A stretch of 25,939 nucleotides of DNA from JARRRL01 sp037380725 (GTDB lineage: Bacteria; Pseudomonadota; Gammaproteobacteria; Pseudomonadales; JANQJO01). Below, piece after piece: positions 1-7,127 of this stretch (within the stretch, counting starts at the first letter, position 1; each line of letters starts with the position of its first letter). The notes beneath the pieces are model-generated. The model did not search any database, had not been told where the DNA came from, and worked only from the letters and a program-made list of their open reading frames with translations. Location: contig JARRRL010000033.1 in NCBI GenBank assembly GCA_037380725.1, positions 1-25,939 on the forward strand, read 5' to 3'. The translations under genes were made by a program, and so were the position numbers.

Positions 1-1470
1 CAAGCTATTCGCTTACTGCAACTCTCGAGTTTAGAGCTTCAAAACGAAATCCAGGAAACGCTCGATAACAATCCATTACTGGAAGAACTGGACAACAATA
101 ACGACACCGCATCAGACAGCGATGACTACTCGCTGGACCAATCGTCCCTGGATCAAACTCAACGAGATGAGAGTGTATCCAATAAGACCGACCCCCAAGA
201 ACTCAGTGATATCCCAAACGATTTACCCGTAGACTCGAACTGGGACGACATTTACCCCACTTTAAGCACTACCCACAACACCCCCATGCAAAACAGTGAA
301 GACGACAACTATAATCCGGGTGAACGTAATGCACCCAGCGAAACACTGACCGATCACCTCTTATGGCAACTGAATTTAACCCCCATGTCACCCACCGATC
401 GAGTCATCGCCGAAGCAATTATTGAAGCACTGGATGAAAATGGGTATCTGCGAGCATCGCTGGAAGACATTCTGGAAACCGTGACCAGTGGCGATGACAA
501 AGATGACACATCCAGCAACGCTGAGGATCCCGACAACCACATTGAACTGGACGAAGTGGGCGCCGTGTTACGTCGTATTCAACACTTCGACCCGCCAGGC
601 ATCGCGGCACGAGATTTGCGCGAATGTCTGCTATTACAATTAGCCCAGAAGGACAACGACACGCCATGGAAAGCACAAGCTTTTACGCTGATATCGGACT
701 TTCTTCCCCTGATCGGGTCACACGATTACCCACAATTAATGCGCAAACTACATGTAACCGAAGAACAACTTAAAGGTGTCATCCAAACGATCCAGTCGTT
801 GAACCCACACCCTGGATCAAGCGTCCAATACAACAGTACTGACGAATACGTGGTTCCCGACGTCATCGTCCGCAAAGTCGCCGGTCGCTGGTCCGTCGAA
901 CTGAACGCAGATGTGGTGCCCAAATTACGCGTCAACGCCAATTACGCCGCACTCATACAAAACAATCGTTCCAGCGAAGACGCCACCTATCTCAAAAATA
1001 ATCTGCAAGAAGCCCGCTGGTTCATCAAAAGTTTGGTCAGTCGAAACGAAACCTTACTGAAAGTCTCAACCAAAATTGTTGAACACCAAATCGGCTTTTT
1101 TGAATACGGTGAAGAAGCCATGCAACCCCTGGTGCTCCGTGATATCGCCCAATCCGTTGAGATGCACGAAAGTACGATTTCTCGTGTCACAACTCAAAAA
1201 TACATGCACACGCCTCATGGCATTTTTGAACTGAAATACTTTTTTTCCAGCCACGTGAGCACCGCCTCCGGCGGCGAATGCTCAGCAACAGCCATTCAGG
1301 CCATCATCCGAAAATTGATTGCCGCCGAGAACAAACGCAAGCCACTGAGTGACAGCCAAATCGCCACAGTTCTAGCCGATAAAGACATTCAGATTGCCCG
1401 ACGCACCGTAGCCAAATACCGCGAAAGCCTCAACATCCCCCCCTCCAACGAGCGTAAACGCTTGGTGTAG
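1..1470 (+). CDS. rpoN: RNA polymerase sigma-54 factor RpoN (5' end cut by window edge)
   Basis: Sigma-54 directs RNA polymerase to -24/-12 promoters and needs an AAA+ activator to open them. The frame is open from base 1 (QAIRLLQLSSLELQNEIQE), which matches the glutamine/leucine-rich activator-interacting region I, so only the first few dozen residues are missing. Next come a long acidic, Ser/Asn-rich linker (region II, about bases 100-330), the core-binding domain (LLWQLNLTPMSPTDRVIAEA onward), the helix-turn-helix region (LRDIAQSVEMHESTISRVT) and the RpoN box (ARRTVAKYRE) that reads the -24 element, close to the C-terminus. The core-binding domain carries an acidic, low-complexity insert near bases 484-545 that E. 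coli RpoN lacks, as I recall it. The next genes, hpf, ptsN, rapZ and ptsO, are its classical partners. The identification is certain; the true start lies outside the window. Confidence 0.97.
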   Translation, partial: QAIRLLQLSSLELQNEIQETLDNNPLLEELDNNNDTASDSDDYSLDQSSLDQTQRDESVSNKTDPQELSDIPNDLPVDSNWDDIYPTLSTTHNTPMQNSEDDNYNPGERNAPSETLTDHLLWQLNLTPMSPTDRVIAEAIIEALDENGYLRASLEDILETVTSGDDKDDTSSNAEDPDNHIELDEVGAVLRRIQHFDPPGIAARDLRECLLLQLAQKDNDTPWKAQAFTLISDFLPLIGSHDYPQLMRKLHVTEEQLKGVIQTIQSLNPHPGSSVQYNSTDEYVVPDVIVRKVAGRWSVELNADVVPKLRVNANYAALIQNNRSSEDATYLKNNLQEARWFIKSLVSRNETLLKVSTKIVEHQIGFFEYGEEAMQPLVLRDIAQSVEMHESTISRVTTQKYMHTPHGIFELKYFFSSHVSTASGGECSATAIQAIIRKLIAAENKRKPLSDSQIATVLADKDIQIARRTVAKYRESLNIPPSNERKRLV

Positions 1471-1717
1471 CCTACAGAGCAACCCACTTTACGCGTTAAG
1501 TCTAAAAAAACAACCGCATTATTAATGAGACTATAAAATCGAAAGCTTTGCGATGAGATGTGTGAAAGTGTGTTGCGAGAAAGTATACTGGAGGGGAAAG
1601 GCTTTTACGGCAAGATCACGTACAGCAAGCACACATTCGCTACGGGTGATGGTTTGTTATTCATAATTAATTTGGCGTCTGTGACACGCGCCACTGGTTG
1701 AAGGAGAGGAAGGAAGT

Positions 1718-2023
1718 ATGCTAATCAACTTAAGCGGACATCACGTTGAACTCACTGATGCACTCAAAGGCTACGTCGACGAAAAGTTCGAACGCATCAC
1801 CCGTCACAACGACCAGATAAACAGCGTGCAAGTTATCTTGAGCATTGACAATATTTCACATTGTGCTGAAGGTCGTGTGCGCATCAGTGGCGCCGAGCTG
1901 TTTGCTAAAGCCGAAGCCGAGGACGACATGTATGCCGCAATTGATAGTCTAGTGGACAAATTAGATCGCCAGCTCAAAGACCACAAAGACAAAGCATTAG
2001 CTAGGAAGCAGCATACACGATAA
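1718..2023 (+). CDS. hpf: Ribosome hibernation promoting factor, short form
   Basis: This 101-residue protein matches the short HPF/YfiA family, which binds the 30S decoding region and promotes 100S dimer formation or ribosome inactivation in stationary phase. Family signs are the opening LINLSGHHVELTDALKGYV, the central VQVILSID strand, and the helix with DDMYAAIDSLVDKLDRQLKDHKDK. There is no C-terminal dimerisation domain, so it is not long HPF. A strong purine-rich ribosome site (AAGGAGAGGAAGGA) lies just before the ATG. The 247-base gap after rpoN suggests its own promoter, although I could not fix one. It is followed by a strong hairpin before ptsN. Confidence 0.95.
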   Translation: MLINLSGHHVELTDALKGYVDEKFERITRHNDQINSVQVILSIDNISHCAEGRVRISGAELFAKAEAEDDMYAAIDSLVDKLDRQLKDHKDKALARKQHTR

Positions 2024-2046
2024 TACCATCTACTTCTGCGTCACCC

Positions 2047-2074
2047 GTTCACTGCGCCACACCGCGCAGTGAAC
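2047..2074 (+). promoter_or_regulatory. Perfect 11-bp hairpin between hpf and ptsN
   Basis: GTTCACTGCGC (2047-2057) and GCGCAGTGAAC (2064-2074) are exact reverse complements around the six-base loop CACACC. No U-run follows (AAAATCGAG comes next), so it is not a standard intrinsic terminator. It lies between the hpf stop and the likely ptsN start and could be an RNA processing or stabilising element that sets different levels for the two genes. It contains the GTG at 2069, which argues against that GTG as the ptsN start. Confidence 0.7.
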
Positions 2075-2137
2075 AAAATCGAGCCATCCATCAGCTCGAC
2101 CAGCTCGACGCCAGCCCGCATTAACGAGAATCCTGTC

Positions 2138-2626
2138 ATGCGCATCGTCAAACTTGTGCAACAAAATGAGGCCTTATGCCACCTTCCAGGCGGCAGCAAG
2201 AAACGACTCTTTCAAACACTCGCCAACATCATGGCTGAACGTAATACCGATCTTTCAGCCGATGCTATTTTTGATGGCCTCACTCGTCGTGATCGTCTCG
2301 GCACCACCGGCATCGGAAACGGTATTGCTATTCCACACTGCCGATTGCCAGGCTGTCCGCAGCTTACCGCGCAATTAGCCACTTTGGACGCCTCCATTGA
2401 ATACGACGCCGTAGACGGACAGCCTGTTGACATCATATTTGTGCTGTTAGCCCCGGAAGAACACCACGACGCGCACTTAGAAGCGTTATCACAAATTGCG
2501 CGTTTATTAAACGATTTATCCACTCGCCGAAAGCTACGTAAAGCGCAAGACAACGCCACACTACACGCCACAGCTCTTGAACTCGCCACAGACCTGGAGA
2601 GTCGTCAAATGAGCGCGCACTCCTAG
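2138..2626 (+). CDS. ptsN: PTS IIA-like nitrogen-regulatory protein PtsN (EIIA-Ntr)
   Basis: PtsN is the last phosphoryl acceptor of the nitrogen PTS (PtsP to NPr to PtsN). It regulates potassium transport and stress functions by binding partners according to its phosphorylation state. From the ATG at 2138 the protein has 162 residues, the usual family length. The phosphorylated histidine is His67 in GIGNGIAIPHCRL, preceded by the conserved LPGGSKKR segment, and the C-terminal part (VDIIFVLLAPEEHHDAHLEALSQIARLL) is typical. The frame is open further up to a GTG at 2069, but that codon sits inside a stable hairpin, has no ribosome site and would add 23 non-conserved residues, so I prefer 2138 even though the ribosome site there is weak. 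Confidence 0.93.
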   Translation: MRIVKLVQQNEALCHLPGGSKKRLFQTLANIMAERNTDLSADAIFDGLTRRDRLGTTGIGNGIAIPHCRLPGCPQLTAQLATLDASIEYDAVDGQPVDIIFVLLAPEEHHDAHLEALSQIARLLNDLSTRRKLRKAQDNATLHATALELATDLESRQMSAHS

Positions 2627-2965
2627 AACAAATATCAATCATCAGGATATGATATGTACGATGATCTTATAATCACCTGTATTCTGTTTTCTTGTTCTCT
2701 TCTTCAACACGCCCTACTCACCACAGAAAATCACCATACCTGAAAATACCCTTCACATTGTGAATGTTGCCGACAAGCGCTAGGCTGAGACAAGAAGGAG
2801 AGACAAATAGGAGAGAATCAAGGGATATAAGGTAAGCAAATACCAGGATATCAACGCTCGCAGGACAATGTTCTCGGGGTGATGTTCACAGAAAAATATC
2901 CACAGAGAAGTGTTTGCCTTTGCACCTTGACCCTTACTCTCAAAATATACGGAAACGGATTGACT
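2627..2965. other. ptsN-rapZ intergenic stretch without a gene
   Basis: These 339 bases hold no convincing gene, terminator or promoter. A TATAAT at 2668-2673 has no acceptable -35 partner. A loose near-duplication (AGGAGAGACAAAT at 2796-2808 and AGGAGAGAATCAA at 2809-2821) resembles the clearer tandem arrays elsewhere in the window. The rapZ frame stays open back to 2879, but those residues do not look like RapZ. Confidence 0.5.
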
Positions 2966-3826
2966 ATGAAACTCATCATCGTCAGTGGTCGCTCGGGTTC
3001 AGGCAAAACGACCGCCCTGCATATTCTTGAGGATTTGAACTACTACTGCGTCGACAACCTACCCGTTAGTCTCCTGCCCGCTTTAGTACAGCAAATTGCC
3101 GACAACAGCACCACAGAACTTAAACAGATCGCTGTGGGCATTGACGCTCGTAATTTATCACAACAGCTTGCCACATTTCCCGATTCACTGGATGCTTTAA
3201 AACAATTTAACGTCAACCCTGAAATTCTGTACTTGGATGCAGCGGAAAACAGCTTGCTGAAACGCTTCAGTGACACGCGCCGCAAACACCCCCTGACCAC
3301 AGAAAACCGTTCTCTGGCGGAGGCCATCAAAGAAGAAACGCGACTATTAGCTCCCATTGCCTCGGCCGCCAACTTTACGATCAACACCACGCACTTGAGC
3401 ATCCATCAACTGCGCGATTTTATTCTCAGCCAGGTTGGCGACAGTAACCCCACCGGCATGTCCATCTTGTTTATGTCATTTGGCTTTAAACACGGCATTC
3501 CGGCAGAAGCGGACCTGGTGTTTGACGCCCGCTGCCTACCCAACCCCCATTGGGTGCCTGAGCTGAGACAGCAAACAGGATTGGATCACCCTGTGCAAAC
3601 TTACTTAGACGAACAGCCTCCCTTTCAGCACATGTTCCGTGATATTGTGTCGTTTCTCAAGACCTGGCTACCGCAGTATCAAGCCAGTAATCGCACGTAC
3701 ATGACCATCGCGACCGGGTGCACCGGAGGACAACATCGCTCTGTTTATCTGGTCCAGAAGCTGGCGGCTGAATTCAAAAACGCCTACGGCATGATTCAAG
3801 TTCGGCACCGGGAATTAATTTTATGA
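2966..3826 (+). CDS. rapZ: RNase adapter protein RapZ (P-loop nucleotide-binding protein)
   Basis: RapZ binds RNA and, in enterics, hands the small RNA GlmZ to RNase E, which ties glucosamine-6-phosphate level to GlmS expression. It was formerly called YvcJ/YhbJ. From the ATG at 2966 it has 286 residues, as in E. coli (284). The N-terminal Walker A is GRSGSGKT (residues 8-15), followed by ALHILEDLNYYCVDNLPVSLLP. The C-terminal half has the family signature SFGFKHGIPAEADLVFDARCLPNPHW and the late TIATGCTGGQHRSVYL motif. The preceding GGAAACGGA can serve as ribosome site. The stop codon overlaps the ptsO start as ATGA, so the two genes are translationally coupled. GlmZ-like RNA is not visible in the window, so the exact RNA target here is unknown. 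Confidence 0.95.
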   Translation: MKLIIVSGRSGSGKTTALHILEDLNYYCVDNLPVSLLPALVQQIADNSTTELKQIAVGIDARNLSQQLATFPDSLDALKQFNVNPEILYLDAAENSLLKRFSDTRRKHPLTTENRSLAEAIKEETRLLAPIASAANFTINTTHLSIHQLRDFILSQVGDSNPTGMSILFMSFGFKHGIPAEADLVFDARCLPNPHWVPELRQQTGLDHPVQTYLDEQPPFQHMFRDIVSFLKTWLPQYQASNRTYMTIATGCTGGQHRSVYLVQKLAAEFKNAYGMIQVRHRELIL

Positions 3827-4191
3827 GCCAACTCCCCCCTTCTCACCACACACTCACCGAACCATGCACAGACGCGCACACTCAAGAACACCGCTCTCAT
3901 CCTCCATCTCCTCCCGAACACCTCATTGAAACCCCCATCACAATCGTCAATAAGCTGGGGCTGCACGCCCGCGCCGCTGCAAAACTCGTTGAAGTCGCCT
4001 CACAATTTAACGCCACCTGTCAATTAAGACGAGGCGAGCACATCGCCGACTGCAAAAGCATCATGTCTTTATTGATACTTGCCGCCAGTCAACACACACG
4101 CTTAACCTTGTGCACACAAGGCAGCGATGCCCAGGATGCTGATGCCGCCATCGTGCAACTGATCCAGGGACGCTTCGATGAAAACGAATGA
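3823..4191 (+). CDS. ptsO: Phosphocarrier protein NPr (HPr-like)
   Basis: NPr relays phosphate from PtsP (EI-Ntr) to PtsN. The HPr fold begins near residue 37 (TPITIVNKLGLHARAAAKLVEVAS). The phosphoryl-accepting histidine is His48 in GLHARA, and the serine equivalent to HPr Ser46 is near Ser78 in DCKSIMSLLIL. The protein has 122 residues, about 30 more than usual, because of an N-terminal His/Pro-rich tail (SQLPPSHHT...HPPSPPEH) with no match I recognise. No other in-frame ATG removes this tail, and the ATGA overlap with rapZ supports the start. A 14-bp tandem duplication begins at its stop codon. Confidence 0.92.
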   Translation: MSQLPPSHHTLTEPCTDAHTQEHRSHPPSPPEHLIETPITIVNKLGLHARAAAKLVEVASQFNATCQLRRGEHIADCKSIMSLLILAASQHTRLTLCTQGSDAQDADAAIVQLIQGRFDENE

Positions 4192-4214
4192 AAATACCAA
4201 AATGAAAATACCAA
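4187..4214. repeat. 14-bp tandem duplication across the ptsO stop codon
   Basis: AATGAAAATACCAA occurs at 4187-4200 and again at 4201-4214 with no mismatch. The first copy contains the TGA stop of ptsO (4189-4191). The rest of the 301-base ptsO-mgtE gap shows an A-rich segment and, near its end, the mgtE leader hairpin; I see no gene in it. Confidence 0.85.
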
Positions 4215-4443
4215 GGATAAGAATAATACGACGGCAACAAGCAACGGCATGAATACGGTATAAACGAAAAAAAGATCACTGGTCATCGCATCAGCCTTGT
4301 GGGTTACCCAGTAATCAATTAGAGTGCACATCTTTTATGGCGTCTTCCGTTTTCCTAAACAGCACCAATAAGTTATTGACCAGGACGCGATGCTGGATAC
4401 CACACTGTAATACGAAGTCACCATGCGATCTCAATCTGCGCAT

Positions 4444-4466
4444 CCGACAAGACTAATGCTTGTCGG
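4444..4466 (+). promoter_or_regulatory. 8-bp perfect hairpin in the mgtE leader
   Basis: CCGACAAG (4444-4451) pairs exactly with CTTGTCGG (4459-4466) around the loop ACTAATG. It ends 26 bases before the mgtE ATG and has no U-run, so it is a leader structure, not a terminator. Any role in magnesium response is inference. It does not look like the Firmicutes M-box, which is far longer. Confidence 0.6.
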
Positions 4467-4492
4467 CCAGCTTTCAGTGATAGAGGCCATCT

Positions 4493-5851
4493 ATGGGAAC
4501 CACATCACAACTCGAACCCCAAGCGCTGTTACAACGCCTAAACGAAGCGCTTGGTAGCGGTATATTTACAGAAGTTCGACAACTACTCAGCAGTCTACTT
4601 CCTGTTGATATCGCCCACTTAATCGAATCCTCCCCCCCTCACGTCCGCGCCATTCTGTGGAAACTGATTGACACTGAAGACGAAGCCGAAGTCCTGCAGC
4701 ACCTCGGCGAAGAAGTGAGGGCGCAGCAACTGATCGATCGGAACCCCGCCGATTTGGCCAACCTCCTGCATGATCTAGATACGGATGATATTGCGGACTT
4801 ACTGCAGGAAATGCCACGGGCACTCACGCAGAATGTCCTCGCTTCAATGGATGCCCAGGATCGGCATCGCGTCGAAGCCGTACTGAATTTCGCCGACGAC
4901 ACCGCCGGTGGCTTAATGAATACCGATACGATATCCATTCGTCCAAACATCTCGCTTGACATCGCTATCCGATATTTACGACGCCATCAAGCATTACCCC
5001 CCACAACCGATTCGTTAATCGTCGTGAATCGCCGCGATCATTATGTGGGATTACTACCTTTGGCCAAACTGTTGGTGACCGACCCCTCAGTGACCGTACG
5101 CGAAGCCATGGATACGGAACTAGAAGCCATCCGAGAGAACACATCCGCCAGCGAAGTGGCCAGTTTATTTGAACGGCTGGATTTGGTCTCTGCACCCGTT
5201 GTCGATACCAATGGCAAACTCTTAGGGCGCATTACCATCGACGACGTCGTAGACGTCATCCGCCAAGAAGCCGACCACAACATCATGAGTACGGTGGGCT
5301 TGGATGAAGAGGAAGACACCTTCGCTCCCGTACTCAAAAGCAGCCGCAGTCGCGCTACATGGCTGGGTATCAATCTACTGACCGCCTTTCTTGCTTCCGC
5401 TGTCATTGGCCTTTTTCAAGAAACTTTGCAAGCCGTAGTTGCTCTTGCGGTGCTCATGCCCATAGTAGCCAGCATGGGTGGTATCGCCGGTTCACAAACC
5501 CTCACACTCGTCATACGCGGTATTGCTCTGGGCCGCATTGGTATAGCCAACGCACGCTGGGTCATCGCGCGCGAATGCGGTGTTGGGTTGGTTAATGGCG
5601 TATTGTGGGCGCTTATTGTGGGTGTAACGGCCAGTTTATGGTTTGGAGAAGAATTAATTGGTTATTTGATTGGCACCGCCATGCTGGTGAATTTGATCAT
5701 TGCCGCCATTGCGGGGGCAGGCATTCCCATTATTATGAAACGTATTAATATCGACCCCGCCATAGCGGGAGGCGTGGTGCTCACAACCATAACCGATATC
5801 ACAGGCTTTTTGTGTTTCTTGGGCTTGGCTTCGTTGTTCTACACCTCATAA
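4493..5851 (+). CDS. mgtE: Magnesium transporter MgtE
   Basis: MgtE is a dimeric Mg2+ channel of the inner membrane, gated by cytoplasmic magnesium. The 452-residue product has the full family layout: the N-terminal alpha-solenoid domain (about 1-130, DIAHLIESSPPHVRAILWKLI, LLHDLDTDDIADLLQEMP), two CBS domains (about 135-255, TTDSLIVVNRRDHYVGLLPL and SAPVVDTNGKLLGRITIDDV), the plug helix, and five membrane helices from about residue 283. The pore motif TTITDITGF near the C-terminus keeps the Asp (residue 435) equivalent to the Mg2+-binding Asp432 of Thermus MgtE. No strong ribosome site is seen (GATAGAGGCC upstream is partial). Presence after ptsO agrees with the order in related gammaproteobacteria. 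Confidence 0.96.
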   Translation: MGTTSQLEPQALLQRLNEALGSGIFTEVRQLLSSLLPVDIAHLIESSPPHVRAILWKLIDTEDEAEVLQHLGEEVRAQQLIDRNPADLANLLHDLDTDDIADLLQEMPRALTQNVLASMDAQDRHRVEAVLNFADDTAGGLMNTDTISIRPNISLDIAIRYLRRHQALPPTTDSLIVVNRRDHYVGLLPLAKLLVTDPSVTVREAMDTELEAIRENTSASEVASLFERLDLVSAPVVDTNGKLLGRITIDDVVDVIRQEADHNIMSTVGLDEEEDTFAPVLKSSRSRATWLGINLLTAFLASAVIGLFQETLQAVVALAVLMPIVASMGGIAGSQTLTLVIRGIALGRIGIANARWVIARECGVGLVNGVLWALIVGVTASLWFGEELIGYLIGTAMLVNLIIAAIAGAGIPIIMKRINIDPAIAGGVVLTTITDITGFLCFLGLASLFYTS

Positions 5852-6014
5852 ATACCCGTATCCACCCCACATGCCAAGCCCTTACTAAACAACGAGAACA
5901 CACAAGACAGAAGTGTTCATTTTAACCAAGTGACGCCAGCATCTCATTGTGTTAGCCTAGCTGACCCAATCGTGTTGCAATATATGAGTGTGCCGAATCA
6001 ACGGTAGGATAACC

Positions 6015-6857
6015 ATGACCGAAGAGACGACAACAATAAAACGCCTATCCAGTAAACCAAAGTTTACTCATGCCGCTTCTGGAACCCGCCACACCGCTTC
6101 CGACACATACCCAAACGCACTTACCCAATGCCTGGTTCAGCTGGATAGCGATTTTCAGAACGTGGAAATCTGTCATCACCCTCATTACGGACATCAATTG
6201 GTGCTGGACGGCGATCTGCANNNNNNNNNNNNNNNNNATCTGCAAATTTCCACCTGCGATATTGCCTATCAAGTCAGCTTAACAGCCCCCTTGCTTGGAC
6301 GGCTTCCACCTAAAGCGACTGTGGCCATATTAGGTGGTGGCGACGGTGGCGTACTCAACCAACTGCTTTACCATCATGATCACGGTCAAATCGATTTGGC
6401 TCGCGCTACACTGATCGACATTGATGAGCTTGTCATCGAACTCAGTCGATGTTATTTACCCAATCTGAATGATCGTATTATCAATCACCCCGCAGCGGAA
6501 ATCATTATTGGCGACGCCTTCGCGTTTCTAAAAGCCCAAAAAGCCAGTTTAGACGCTATCATTTACGATTTAACCATGACCCCCATCCATTCAGATAACT
6601 CTCAAGAGAGCTTTTCTCGTCAAACGTTATCCCTGATTGCCAGCGCCCTAAAACCCTCGGGGCTGCTCAGTATGCAAGTGTGCGGCTTGGGCGAAACCGA
6701 ACACCCACTCACCGAACAAGCCACTTTTTTACAGAATTTCGTACCACACCTCTGTGGCAACTTATTTAAGCATGTCGAGCAACAGCACGTTCGAATACCC
6801 TCGTTCGAGATGGAATGGCTGTTTCAGTCCGCCATGTACCCCACCGCACCGATTTAG
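6015..6857 (+). CDS. Aminopropyltransferase of the spermine-synthase type (sequence gap inside)
   Basis: The product is a class I methyltransferase-fold aminopropyltransferase, the family that transfers the aminopropyl group of decarboxylated SAM to a polyamine. The nucleotide motif is VAILGGGDGGVLNQ, followed by the acidic TLIDIDELVIELSRCYLPNL. The catalytic region reads IIYDLTMTPIH, not the DSTDPIGPA of bacterial SpeE. It resembles human spermine synthase (as I recall it, NDLTAVPIS), as do the segment before the motif (LVLDGDLQISTCDIAY) and the C-terminal IPSFEMEWLF. I chose the ATG at 6015 because of the ribosome site GGTAGGAT; a GTG at 5988 is weaker. A run of 17 Ns lies at 6221-6237 but the frame continues through it. 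Substrate is not decided by sequence: spermidine, putrescine or another amine are all possible. Confidence 0.85.
   Translation: MTEETTTIKRLSSKPKFTHAASGTRHTASDTYPNALTQCLVQLDSDFQNVEICHHPHYGHQLVLDGDLXXXXXXXLQISTCDIAYQVSLTAPLLGRLPPKATVAILGGGDGGVLNQLLYHHDHGQIDLARATLIDIDELVIELSRCYLPNLNDRIINHPAAEIIIGDAFAFLKAQKASLDAIIYDLTMTPIHSDNSQESFSRQTLSLIASALKPSGLLSMQVCGLGETEHPLTEQATFLQNFVPHLCGNLFKHVEQQHVRIPSFEMEWLFQSAMYPTAPI
6221..6237. other. Run of 17 Ns (assembly gap)
   Basis: Seventeen unknown bases. The seven bases before the run (ATCTGCA, 6214-6220) are identical to the seven after it (6238-6244), so the two sides probably overlap and the real gap is likely zero. Joining them removes 24 bases, eight codons, and keeps the reading frame. 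Confidence 0.9.
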
Positions 6858-7127
6858 CCTAATGACCGATCGCAGCGGCGCCAAGTCGTCAACCAGTACG
6901 TGCTCATGCGCCAAATAAACCGCAAAAAAAGGCGCGCTGTTACACCACACCTGTTACACTCTCCCCACCTTCGCGCGCAGCGACTCCGCCGCACACAACT
7001 GCAAAAAACAACAATAACATAAGCACCTTCGTTGCTCACCGCACGCGCAACGACCAATACGATCTCAGGCAAAAAATTGCCCATCGTAACGGGTGAAATT
7101 TCCCAAAACGGAAGAGGGAAAGTCGAT

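Noticed and set aside
2069..2137. Longer ptsN starting at the GTG at 2069
   Set aside because: The codon lies in the right arm of a perfect hairpin, has no ribosome site, and the added residues are not family-like.
2896..2904. DnaA-box-like ATATCCACA
   Set aside because: A single near-match with no cluster or AT-rich unwinding element; not an origin.
2927..2951. TTGACC and TATACG as rapZ promoter
   Set aside because: Only 13 bases separate them and the start would fall inside the rapZ ribosome site.
4089..4331. Minus-strand frame with a strongly hydrophobic stretch (PLLVAVVLFLSLVFSFWYF)
   Set aside because: It overlaps the ptsO coding region in antisense and the hydrophobic part is the mirror of the A-rich duplication. 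It has no ribosome site or relatives I recognise.
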